Shown here piece after piece: positions 36,301-43,508 of a DNA stretch of 64,000 bases. The notes under the pieces were generated by a model, which was not told the DNA's origin, searched no databases, and was given only the letters and a program-made list of their open reading frames with translations. A program made the position numbers and the translations under genes. Origin of the DNA: Bacteroidales bacterium (GTDB taxonomy: Bacteria > Bacteroidota > Bacteroidia > Bacteroidales > F082). Position 1 is the first letter of the stretch, and each line of letters begins with the position of its first letter. The stretch lies in NCBI GenBank assembly GCA_016282015.1, contig JAEEJS010000020.1, positions 1 to 64,000 on the forward strand, written 5' to 3'.

Positions 36301-36505
36301 GGTTTATCCGAATCCCGCACATGATTACATACATGTGGAGACCATGTGCACTTCGCCTCTGATTCAAATATCTGATATAACAGGACGTTTGGTTTTGTCA
36401 ACAACAGACACCGACATTAACATAAGCACATTGCCTGAAGGTGTTTATTTTGTCGCAGTTACAGCTGACAATCAGAAATTTATTGAAAGAATTGTCATAA
36501 AATAA
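33305..36505 (+). CDS. B12-riboswitch-controlled T9SS surface protein with beta-helix, repeats and DUF4465 domain
   Basis: 1066 residues. After the signal peptide (MKKCFLLTLSLLFATIVNAQ), residues about 30-440 have the regular Asn-rich turns of a right-handed parallel beta-helix. Three 'DLPP(V/Y)VxNP' cadherin-like repeats start near 466, 563 and 891. Residues about 665-880 form a DUF4465 domain ('FDDVTLGAGGYW', 'TGCYVTNNLWAY', 'GNDPDWFKLTATGK', 'DFYLADYRF', 'VDTWEWFDLSSLG'). Residues 998-1066 are a T9SS type A sorting domain. From memory, DUF4465-type proteins occur in Bacteroides B12-uptake loci; with the riboswitch this suggests surface capture of cobamides. No TonB receptor gene adjoins it. 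Confidence 0.88.
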   Translation: MKKCFLLTLSLLFATIVNAQLSGTYTISSNSSQNPDYSSLSAAASALSAGVSGQVIFQVAPGTYEEYVTINEIAGASATNRVIFRGMGADNQQVVITSNAGYTDNSTIKLNGTDYITFENMTVTTTSANKARLLVTDGQTDYNRFYNMRFVGAVSTTNLDGDKNLVYYTSGEWICHDNEFVDCHFENGYIALYYQGKNIYTLNDGVLVENCTFLNQSFKSVYISFTDNAIVRGNTVTNHTHDVLTNYHAMDLLRIRYNSIIENNVMNVTRNSNYATVFETRPAMGTATEPVIIRNNIINFVCNVNGSYCVDLDDSNSEYVYFVNNTVKCSGSSNCGSIFVEKNWQNLHIYNNLIVNECSGYVFRFGVDAENRFCDYNRVSFSGSNFGRLGSTDYSTLSDWTSGTGFDSHSAVCTPNFVGTNDLHITSATGLTVANPLSYVTKDIDDQNRSATAPCAGADELASGTDLPPVVANPVSNITFETYPASQTINLNNTFNDPDDPNENIVITVVSNTNPSLVSTSLNNRNLTVTRLVATGGTATITLNAESDGQSVQTSFTVECLAEDLPPVVANQLAPISFTDYPQTLNFDLSNTFDDPDNNNQFIEITVQTCPSEITATIYYDDVLWVTRTTSNAFTNKTLVIRATSNGKYVDMNVSVSGNDVTVTVGTATFDDVTLGAGGYWQGEEGYNEMYSGGWEFTNYYSSYYWGGFTASNRTDLTQSGLDAQYTAITAGGYNGSAQYGVAYTFGSQTDVYTADGTTQTVTGCYVTNNLWAYQSIVNGDATSTPFGGTSGNDPDWFKLTATGKNASGQTIGTLDFYLADYRFDNNEEDYVVDTWEWFDLSSLGAVHTISFSLSSTKGDSYGMLTPAYFCIDDFNGEGPTPPTPPTPPDLPPYVVNPVDDVIFEEFPQMIRVNLNGVATDPDDDDELIEYSIISNSNTDELEAQMNGKMLDMTRLSREESSAILVVRATSDGQYVDFYVKVFIKYVADGIGEQSAGVAVYPNPAHDYIHVETMCTSPLIQISDITGRLVLSTTDTDINISTLPEGVYFVAVTADNQKFIERIVIK

Positions 36506-36512
36506 CAGCGCC

Positions 36513-37826
36513 ATGAGAAAACAGTATCAAGCAGTGACTGCGGCAGAAGCTGTCAAAGTCATCAAGTCGGGAGATCATGTACACATCAGCTCAGTTTCCA
36601 GTGTGCCTCAATGTCTGGTTAAAGCACTCTGTGACCGTGGCAGGGCAGGAGAGTTGAAAAACGTCTACATCCATCACCTTCACACTGAAGGCGCTGCCCC
36701 ATACGTCAATCCGGAGTTTGAAGGAGTATTCCAGCACAATGCGTTTTTTGTGGGTGCCAACGTGCGCGAAAGCGTGCAGAAAGGTTTGGCCGACTACATC
36801 CCGGTGTTTCTGGGCGAAACCTCAAAGCTCTATCGCGAGAAATACATCAAGTGCAATGTGGCAATGATACAGGTGTGCCCACCCGACAAGTTCGGTTATG
36901 TGTCATTGGGCTCATCGGTAGATGCGACCTTGGCAGCCATGGAGAGCGCTGAGTTTGTCATAGCGGTGGTCAACAAGTATGTGCCGCGCACCTTTGGCGA
37001 CGCATTGGTCCACATAAGCCGTATCAATGTTTTTGTTGAGGACGACACCCCATTGCTGACTGTCGACATGCCGGAGCCTAACGAGGTGGAGAAGACAATA
37101 GGTCGTTACTGCGCCGAGCTCATCGAAGACGGCGCCTGTCTTCAGATGGGTATAGGCAGCATACCGAACGCTATCTTGTCATGCCTCCACAACCATAAAG
37201 ACATAGGCATTCATACCGAAATGTTCTCCGACGGCATACTGCCATTGGTTAAAAAAGGCATTATCACCGGCAACAACAAGAAACTCGACAAAGGTAAGAT
37301 TGTCTCCACTTTTGTGATGGGTTCGAAGAAGATATACGATTTCATAGACGGTAACCACGAGGTGCTGTTGAAGGACGTTGAATACACCAACGACCCGTTC
37401 ATCATCGCCCAGCAGCCCAAGATGACCTCCATCAACTCGGCAATTCAGATTGACCTTTCAGGTCAGGTTTGCGCCGACTCGCTTGGAGAGCGCATTTACT
37501 CCGGTGTGGGCGGTCAGATTGATTATGTCTACGGCTCATCGCGTTCACAAGGCGGCAAGGCCATCATAGCCATGCCTTCTACTACCAGAAAAGGCATCAA
37601 CAAGATTGTGCCGGCTTTGGATTTAGGCTCGGGCGCTGTCACTACACGTAACCATATCCATTGGTTTATAACGGAATACGGCGCTGTTAACCTTTACGGA
37701 CGCTCTTTGCAGGAACGCGCCCGACTCATCATTTCGGTGGCTCACCCGAAATATCAGGAAGAACTTGACCAGGCGGCGTTCAAACGCTTCGGACCGCATT
37801 ATCATTATATTTGTATGAATATGTAA
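36513..37826 (+). CDS. Acetyl-CoA hydrolase/CoA-transferase family (AbfT-like)
   Basis: 437 residues, the length of the 4-hydroxybutyrate or butyrate:acetate CoA-transferase group. Motifs: 'LQMGIGSIPNAILSCL', 'IGIHTEMFSDG' with the catalytic Glu in HTEMFSDG, 'GVGGQIDYVYGSSRSQGGKA', and the C-terminal 'FITEYGAVNLYGRSLQERAR'. It moves CoA between acetate and another short acyl group in the cytoplasm; the substrate cannot be read from sequence. It begins 7 bases after the DUF4465 gene, so it probably shares the cobalamin riboswitch. Confidence 0.88.
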   Translation: MRKQYQAVTAAEAVKVIKSGDHVHISSVSSVPQCLVKALCDRGRAGELKNVYIHHLHTEGAAPYVNPEFEGVFQHNAFFVGANVRESVQKGLADYIPVFLGETSKLYREKYIKCNVAMIQVCPPDKFGYVSLGSSVDATLAAMESAEFVIAVVNKYVPRTFGDALVHISRINVFVEDDTPLLTVDMPEPNEVEKTIGRYCAELIEDGACLQMGIGSIPNAILSCLHNHKDIGIHTEMFSDGILPLVKKGIITGNNKKLDKGKIVSTFVMGSKKIYDFIDGNHEVLLKDVEYTNDPFIIAQQPKMTSINSAIQIDLSGQVCADSLGERIYSGVGGQIDYVYGSSRSQGGKAIIAMPSTTRKGINKIVPALDLGSGAVTTRNHIHWFITEYGAVNLYGRSLQERARLIISVAHPKYQEELDQAAFKRFGPHYHYICMNM

Positions 37827-37830
37827 GAAA

Positions 37831-38418
37831 ATGAACATCAATTTTGTAGAAATATTCAGCGTATTCTTCGTGATGGCAGCCATTATCGATATTTTCGGCT
37901 CCATCCCGATCTTCGTAAGCATGAAAGAACAGAATAAAGTCATCAAGGCGGGTCCTGCCTGCCTTGTGGCTTTGGCTTTGTTTCTGGCGTTTTTCTTCGC
38001 TGGCGACGGACTGTTGAAACTCTTCGGCATAGACTCCGCATCGTTTGCAGTGGCTGGCTCTTTTGTGCTGTTCGTGTTGGCAGTCGAGATGATTCTCGGC
38101 CGAGAAATTATTAAAAATGAGAATAACAGCAGCGGTGCAAGTATAGTGCCGGTGGCGTTTCCGTTGATAGCCGGTCCGGGCGCTTTGACTGGTCTGCTTT
38201 CGCTGCGTGCCGATTACGCCATAATCAACATTCTCATCGGCTTGCTAATCAACATCTTACTAGATTACATAGTGATTCGTTATCTGGACAAAATCCAGCA
38301 ATTGTTGGGACAGAACTTCATTTTCATACTTAGAAAATTCTTCGGAGTGATTTTGCTGGCAATAGCTGTGAACATGTTTGTCAACAACTTCTTTGTGATT
38401 ATTGACAAGGTTAGATAA
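37831..38418 (+). CDS. MarC-family integral membrane protein
   Basis: 195 residues with six hydrophobic helices. It has the family pattern: 'FFVMAAIIDIFGSIPIFVSM', 'GDGLLKLFGIDSASFAVAGS', 'PVAFPLIAGPGALTGLLSL', 'FFGVILLAIAVNMFVNNF'. MarC proteins are poorly understood; despite the name they are not shown to give multiple antibiotic resistance. It begins 4 bases after the CoA-transferase gene and is the last gene of the riboswitch unit, ending 1 base from the convergent comEA-like gene. Confidence 0.9.
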   Translation: MNINFVEIFSVFFVMAAIIDIFGSIPIFVSMKEQNKVIKAGPACLVALALFLAFFFAGDGLLKLFGIDSASFAVAGSFVLFVLAVEMILGREIIKNENNSSGASIVPVAFPLIAGPGALTGLLSLRADYAIINILIGLLINILLDYIVIRYLDKIQQLLGQNFIFILRKFFGVILLAIAVNMFVNNFFVIIDKVR

Positions 38419-38419
38419 A

Positions 38420-39166
38420 TTACTGATAATCAACGTAATATTGTAACTTGGGATTGATACCTTCACCGACGACTTTTGACAGTTGCCGCCATGAGGTTAT
38501 CAATCCTTTGTGTTCACGGTAGTTTACTATTTTCTTAACTTCCTCGTAATTGAGATAGGGGTGTCGAAACAAGGCTTTGAATGAGTCGTAGTTGATTCTC
38601 AATAGCTTCGGGCTGTATGAAGAATCAACGGTGATTCGGTTCATAAACCCATAGTAACGAGCCGAGTCCATGCCGTACACCTCCAACAGCTGTTCCTTTG
38701 TGACAAAACCGCCCAGCTTTTCGCGATACTCCACTATACGGCCTGCAAACGAGGGCCCTATGCCGTATAATTGCTGCAAAAGTGCAGTGTCGGCGGTGTT
38801 GAGGTTGATAATGGGTTCGACTATGGTTGGATTTTCTACATTAGCTGAATCTGCTTGCTTTTTACTAAATTTCTTGGTGTTGTTTTTTCCATAGTTTTTA
38901 GTGGATTTTTTCACTTGTTGTGAAAGTTTCCGTTTAGCCCTGGCCTCAGCTTTTGCTACGGAATCGGCCACTCTCACCGAGTCGATGGCAGCCTCCCGCC
39001 TTGCGATTATGGAATCCAAATCGTGCTTGAAAAATTCGTCTTTGGGTGGTATTTGAATCAGTAAATATTTGATAACCAATGCGATAACTATCATCGAGAC
39101 TATGGTGATGATTGCTATGCGTTCGCTGCGCGAGAAGGTCATAAATCTCTTAAAATTGTCGGTCAT
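38420..39166 (-). CDS. Membrane-anchored ComEA-like helix-hairpin-helix protein
   Basis: 248 residues. A single membrane segment (17-33) is followed by a charged Lys/Glu/Ser-rich linker (50-110). The HhH pair follows in 'LNTADTALLQQLYGIGPSFA' and 'GGFVTKEQLLEVYGMDSARY', then a second similar motif ('NYEEVKKIVNYREHKGLITS', 'WRQLSKVVGEG'). It resembles ComEA DNA-binding proteins of natural transformation, although many Bacteroidetes carry such proteins without known competence. DNA binding at the inner-membrane surface is the best guess. Confidence 0.85.
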   Translation of the reverse strand: MTDNFKRFMTFSRSERIAIITIVSMIVIALVIKYLLIQIPPKDEFFKHDLDSIIARREAAIDSVRVADSVAKAEARAKRKLSQQVKKSTKNYGKNNTKKFSKKQADSANVENPTIVEPIINLNTADTALLQQLYGIGPSFAGRIVEYREKLGGFVTKEQLLEVYGMDSARYYGFMNRITVDSSYSPKLLRINYDSFKALFRHPYLNYEEVKKIVNYREHKGLITSWRQLSKVVGEGINPKLQYYVDYQ

Positions 39167-39190
39167 AAATTTGGGTTTCTGGTTCAGGTT

Positions 39191-40540
39191 TTATTTGATA
39201 AACTGTGTTATCAAAATAACTGTGATTGCTACCGGTGCAATGAATTTTATTATGAAATAAATGATTTTTCTTAATCCCATGTTGACTTTGCCGCCGTTGG
39301 TGTATTCATCGTAGAAGTCGGTTTTCTTCATCTTCCAGCCGAGGAAAATGACAGTCAACAGTCCACTGACAGTCAGCAGGAATGTCGATGAGAATGTGTC
39401 GAGGGCTTCAAACACATTTAAGCCGAAAAGCTTCAGCGGTGTGTCTGCATGCAGACTTTCACTTGAGATGACACACAGCACAAACGCTCCGATTGCCGAG
39501 TAAATAGTGGCTTTTTTGCGACTTATCTTAAGCTGTTCGGTGAGATATAAAACCGGCACTTCCAGCAATGATATGGAGGAAGTGAGGGCTGCGATTGTCA
39601 AAAGCAGGAAGAATATCAAGCAGAAGAAATATCCTCCGGCCATCTGGTTGAACAGCATGGGCAGGGTGACAAACGCCAACTCATTGCCTGCTTCAGGTCT
39701 GATGCCGAATGTGAATGCCGCCGGGAAGATGACGATGCCCGCCAGAATCGCGATGAGGGTGTCGCTGAGGCAAACAGCAAATGCGGTGGTGGTCAGGTTG
39801 TCTTTCTTCGATATATACGAACCATAGGTTATCAGAATACCCATGCCCAGACTCAATGAGAAGAAGGCCTGACCGAGTGCGCTGATGAGCACTTTGCCCG
39901 TTACCTTTGAGAAATCAGGTTTCAAGAAGAACGATATACCTTTACCGGCGCCTGGAAGAGTCAGCGATTTGATGCAGAGGACAATCAAAATGCCAAGCAG
40001 GATAGGCATGAGGATCTTTGAGTATTTCTCGATGCCTTTTGTCACACCTTTCACTATGACAAAGGCGGTGAGGAAGATGAAAATGCCTTCGCTGAGGATA
40101 GGTTGCCACGACTCATTCATCAAGTTGTTGAAATCGCCCTGTATGGTATCCTTATCCAAGCCGTGATAGTAGTTTATGATAGATTTACCCACCGCGTCGA
40201 TGGTCCATCCTGCCACTGTGGAATAGAATGAAAGGATGAGAAATGCAGCCAGCACGCCTAAGTAACCGATTATGCCCCAACCTTTTGACTCTGGAGCTAG
40301 TTTCTTGAATGCGCCTACCGGGTTTTTACCTGAGCGTCGGCCGATGACAAACTCCGACACCATGAGAGGCAGTCCCATGAGTAGCACAATGCCGAGATAA
40401 ACAATGAAGAAGGCGCCGCCGCCGTTGGCGCCGGCTTCGCATGGAAACCTGTAAATATTACCCAATCCGATGGCGGAACCTGCCGCTGCCGCAATGATTC
40501 CGAATTTTGAGCCAAAGCCCTCTCTTTCCTTGTTTCCCAT
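39191..40540 (-). CDS. Sodium-dependent transporter, NSS (SNF) family
   Basis: 449 residues with 11 or 12 helices. The LeuT-type first helix 'AIGLGNIYRFPCEAGANGGG' and 'GLPLMVSEFVIGRRSGKNP' give the family. Members import amino acids or related amines with sodium. The substrate is not readable. It is 18 bases downstream of upp on the same strand? No: upp ends after it starts on the minus strand, so this gene follows upp with an 18-base gap. Confidence 0.92.
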   Translation of the reverse strand: MGNKEREGFGSKFGIIAAAAGSAIGLGNIYRFPCEAGANGGGAFFIVYLGIVLLMGLPLMVSEFVIGRRSGKNPVGAFKKLAPESKGWGIIGYLGVLAAFLILSFYSTVAGWTIDAVGKSIINYYHGLDKDTIQGDFNNLMNESWQPILSEGIFIFLTAFVIVKGVTKGIEKYSKILMPILLGILIVLCIKSLTLPGAGKGISFFLKPDFSKVTGKVLISALGQAFFSLSLGMGILITYGSYISKKDNLTTTAFAVCLSDTLIAILAGIVIFPAAFTFGIRPEAGNELAFVTLPMLFNQMAGGYFFCLIFFLLLTIAALTSSISLLEVPVLYLTEQLKISRKKATIYSAIGAFVLCVISSESLHADTPLKLFGLNVFEALDTFSSTFLLTVSGLLTVIFLGWKMKKTDFYDEYTNGGKVNMGLRKIIYFIIKFIAPVAITVILITQFIK

Positions 40541-40558
40541 AATGAAGTTAACTTATAA

Positions 40559-41221
40559 TTACTCTTCCTTCAGTCCGTATGCCAAGTCGCCGGCATCACC
40601 CAAACCAGGCACAATGTAAGCCTTGGCCGTCAGCTCGTCGTCTATGTCGCATACCCAGAGAGTGATGTCATATTTAGATAATTTTTTCTTGATATATTCC
40701 ACGCCTTCCATGCTGGCTATGGCTGCGGCCATATGTATCTTCTTGGGCTTGATCTCGTCGTGGAGCAAGCCGTCCAGACATTTCACAAAGGACGAGCCTG
40801 TGGCTATCATTGGGTCGACCAAAATAAGCACGTGACCGTCTATTTTGGCTGCGGAATAGTACTCTATGCGAATCTCGTAATCTTCGTTTTTGTCGTATTT
40901 GCGGTAGGCGGCGATGAATGCGCTGTCGGCCTTGTCAAAAACGTTGAGGAAGCCCTGGTGCATGGGCAGTCCGGCACGCAGAATGGTGGCTATGACAGGC
41001 TGTTCGACCACTATGTCAGTGTCTTTTTCACCAAGAGGAGTGGAGACGCTTACATTTTCATAATCGAGGGTCTTGCTGATTTCGTAGGCCATCAGTTCGC
41101 CCAGACGTTCCAGATTCTTGCGGAAACGCATTCTGTCCTGCTGCACTTCGACATTGCGGAGCTCCGCCATGTAATTGTTTATAATGCTTTTGTTAGCACT
41201 AAATTCCACTACTTTTACCAT
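40559..41221 (-). CDS. upp: Uracil phosphoribosyltransferase
   Basis: 220 residues. 'TILRAGLPMHQGFL' and the PRPP loop 'HVLILVDPMIATGSSF' define the family, with the C-terminal 'YIVPGLGDAGDLAYG' uracil-binding segment complete. It makes UMP from uracil. The ATG follows the FemAB-like stop by 6 bases, so the two may be cotranscribed. Confidence 0.96.
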   Translation of the reverse strand: MVKVVEFSANKSIINNYMAELRNVEVQQDRMRFRKNLERLGELMAYEISKTLDYENVSVSTPLGEKDTDIVVEQPVIATILRAGLPMHQGFLNVFDKADSAFIAAYRKYDKNEDYEIRIEYYSAAKIDGHVLILVDPMIATGSSFVKCLDGLLHDEIKPKKIHMAAAIASMEGVEYIKKKLSKYDITLWVCDIDDELTAKAYIVPGLGDAGDLAYGLKEE

Positions 41222-41227
41222 GGTTTG

Positions 41228-42163
41228 TTAAATTTTGTTTCGTTTTAAGATTGTCAGCGCAAATTTAGTAAAAATATTCAATTTGTTGAACCTCAGCTCC
41301 TTGTAAAAATATTCTTTTCCTCCAAAACCCTTGTAGAATCTGGCCAATCCGTCGTTGTCAGAACCTTCGAAATCCAAAACGTTGGGAGTTGAGGCGTACT
41401 TTCTGATGACATAATCCAGAAGGAAGGTTAGGCCGTGGTTATCCTTGTTCGACTCGGCCGTACCTGAAAATAAAAACACTGTTTTGCCGTGGCTCAACAT
41501 GAAAAATGCTCCTGCAACCAGCTGGTTATCAGGGTTTTTAACTCCGTAAACCAGGCATTTTTCACGTTTTTTGGCCTCTGTGACAAGATTTATAAGCCTT
41601 GAATATTCCACATCACCCCATTTTGTAATCTCCCGTCCGCGGTTTTCACGGAAAAGCTTGATAATTTCAAGAGGTTCGGCATTTTCGTCCACTGTCAGCT
41701 TGTCTTTTTCAGCCTTGGCGAGATTGCGTTTGGTGTTGGAATGATAATTATCATGAAGAATGGAATAATCTTGATTCAAATCCAATTCGATATTCCTATG
41801 ATTCTCAATGATATACTGTGAGTAGTTCGGGCTGCCGGTCTCTACAAGCCTGATTTGGGCAAACTTGAACTTGGAGGGAATGGCGTTTAAAAACTCCTCA
41901 ATTTTTGCCTCGGACAGGGCACTTCTTGAAAAAACACCCGATTTTTGGGAAAAAAAAGGCTGGAAAAGGTAGTTTATTCCGAATTTTTTGTTGCCGCAAA
42001 GGGGCATAACCGTCTGATAATCGTCTTCAACCAAGGCCTCCCAGCCGGGATGCACTGCGTCCAGATACCATGACCATACATAGACCAAACCGTTGGGGCT
42101 GTTTGCAATACAATCGTCCCAACATGACTTGTCTATTTGGTTATGAGTCAGATAGCGTATCAT
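41228..42163 (-). CDS. FemAB-like / GNAT-fold acyltransferase
   Basis: 311 residues from the ATG at 42163, which overlaps the deacetylase stop as ATGA; the longer frame from 42217 is rejected. The motifs 'SYSIL..NYHSNTKRNLAKAEK' region, 'CLVYGVKNPDNQLVAGAFFM', 'GKTVFLFSGTAESNKDNHGL' and 'VLDFEGSDNDGLARFYKGFG' belong to the BioF2-like Acetyltransf_6 / FemAB group. Such enzymes modify peptidoglycan or exopolysaccharide units. Coupling to a polysaccharide deacetylase supports a cell-surface carbohydrate role. Confidence 0.8.
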   Translation of the reverse strand: MIRYLTHNQIDKSCWDDCIANSPNGLVYVWSWYLDAVHPGWEALVEDDYQTVMPLCGNKKFGINYLFQPFFSQKSGVFSRSALSEAKIEEFLNAIPSKFKFAQIRLVETGSPNYSQYIIENHRNIELDLNQDYSILHDNYHSNTKRNLAKAEKDKLTVDENAEPLEIIKLFRENRGREITKWGDVEYSRLINLVTEAKKREKCLVYGVKNPDNQLVAGAFFMLSHGKTVFLFSGTAESNKDNHGLTFLLDYVIRKYASTPNVLDFEGSDNDGLARFYKGFGGKEYFYKELRFNKLNIFTKFALTILKRNKI

Positions 42164-43473
42164 TTGGCGAGGGCGCAGTCGAGGATTTTTCTGTAAAGCT
42201 CCAGCCAGCCTTTCCATCGTTTCTCGTCGCTGAGGGTCTCGTTATGCCAAAGAAGTATGAACTTGCCGTTGACGTCTTTCACTTCCTGTATCAGTTTGGC
42301 GACCCTGGCGTACGACTCTTCTGGATTCAGGTCGAGGTAGTCGCGCAAGGTGCCGTCCATCACGGCGAATGGGTGTATGTTGAGGCTGGTAACGTTGTCG
42401 TGCTCAAGGTCGAAGAAGGGGAAGGTATCGGCTATGCCGGCTCGGAAACCCGTCTGAGAAGGGTAACCCATGGTGTAGTCGTCGGTTATGTCCAGATCGA
42501 TGAGAATCTGGTAGGTGAGAGGCATGTTCAGACGCAGGAAATGCTGACGGCTCATAGTGATTTCGCGGTTGAGCACCTGTGACAGACGAGTCAGCTCGTT
42601 CCTCACTTTTTCTTTGTTTAAATAAGACGAATACGAAGGGTGAATGCCTACTCTGGCGTAGTCGCCCAGACGCTTTATGAGGTCTTGGAAGTGGTCGTTT
42701 CTGAGCGAGATGTTCTTGTCGTTCATGTCGTACTCACCGCAAAGTATGAAATACAAAGGATGCAGGTTGAGCTCTTTTTGCAGCTGAATCTGCAGGTCGA
42801 AGGTGTCGAACGGGTCTTCCTCAAGCCCCAGAATCACTCTGCGGCGTCTCTTCCATTCAACGAAGTCGAGATTGAAGAAATCGCGCAAAGAGGCGGCCAC
42901 GGTTCTGAAAATACCCTTGTTTTTATAGGCCCAGGCTGCGTCCACGTCGTAAGTGGGGATGAACTCGTAATTGTGCTTTTTGATTTTGAGATTGGGGTAG
43001 AACTCTTGCAGTTTATTGCCGAAATCTATTGCCCATATATTGACCAAAGGCTTTTCCAGCATATTCATTTTGAACAGAATGGAGTCCTCGGCCTGGAATC
43101 TGTTATGCTTGTCGTTGATGTGAGGCAGATACTCTTCGTAACGTGTCACCAGGTAAAACGAGGCCGCAAAAAGATCGAACGGTAGCATGGACTTGTCGTT
43201 GTAGACCGGGAATAGGGCTTTCAGATTCTGATAGTCGATGATTTTGGGGTCTTTATCGGTGATATCATGCTCGAAGAGCAGGCTGGTCGCTTTTTGGAAA
43301 GGCTCGTCCCAGAAACGGTTGGTGCCGTAGTGCATCTTGGGCCCGTCGTAAGAGGCGAAAGTCTCATTGTCTGTGGTCAATTTGAAACTAATACCAAGCA
43401 GATCTTTGAGTATCAAATCAAAGATATAATGCAGACGATTGGTCGTTTTCGGAACTAAAATGAGCATATCCAT
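42160..43473 (-). CDS. Polysaccharide deacetylase-like protein with DUF7033-type N-terminus
   Basis: 437 residues with no signal peptide. The N-terminal half ('RLHYIFDLILKDLLGISFKL', 'YGTNRFWDEPFQ', 'LPFDLFAASFYLVTRYEEYL') is the Bacteroidetes extension seen before such domains. The C-terminal half follows the NodB-like barrel: 'PTYDVDAAW', 'YFILCGEYDMND', 'GIHPSYSS', 'MSRQHFLRL', 'FGYP'-like 'MGYPSQTGFRAG'. It is probably involved in surface glycan processing. The minus-strand -7 motif lies only 5 bases before the ATG, which would fit a leaderless message. Confidence 0.83.
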   Translation of the reverse strand: MDMLILVPKTTNRLHYIFDLILKDLLGISFKLTTDNETFASYDGPKMHYGTNRFWDEPFQKATSLLFEHDITDKDPKIIDYQNLKALFPVYNDKSMLPFDLFAASFYLVTRYEEYLPHINDKHNRFQAEDSILFKMNMLEKPLVNIWAIDFGNKLQEFYPNLKIKKHNYEFIPTYDVDAAWAYKNKGIFRTVAASLRDFFNLDFVEWKRRRRVILGLEEDPFDTFDLQIQLQKELNLHPLYFILCGEYDMNDKNISLRNDHFQDLIKRLGDYARVGIHPSYSSYLNKEKVRNELTRLSQVLNREITMSRQHFLRLNMPLTYQILIDLDITDDYTMGYPSQTGFRAGIADTFPFFDLEHDNVTSLNIHPFAVMDGTLRDYLDLNPEESYARVAKLIQEVKDVNGKFILLWHNETLSDEKRWKGWLELYRKILDCALAK

Positions 43474-43477
43474 GGTG

Positions 43478-43485
43478 CAAATTTA
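43478..43485 (-). promoter_or_regulatory. -7 promoter motif, possibly leaderless start for the deacetylase gene
   Basis: Minus-strand TAAATTTG followed by CACC and then ATG. Transcription would begin at or next to the start codon. Confidence 0.4.
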
Positions 43486-43508
43486 CATTATTTTCTTACA
43501 AAACGGAT

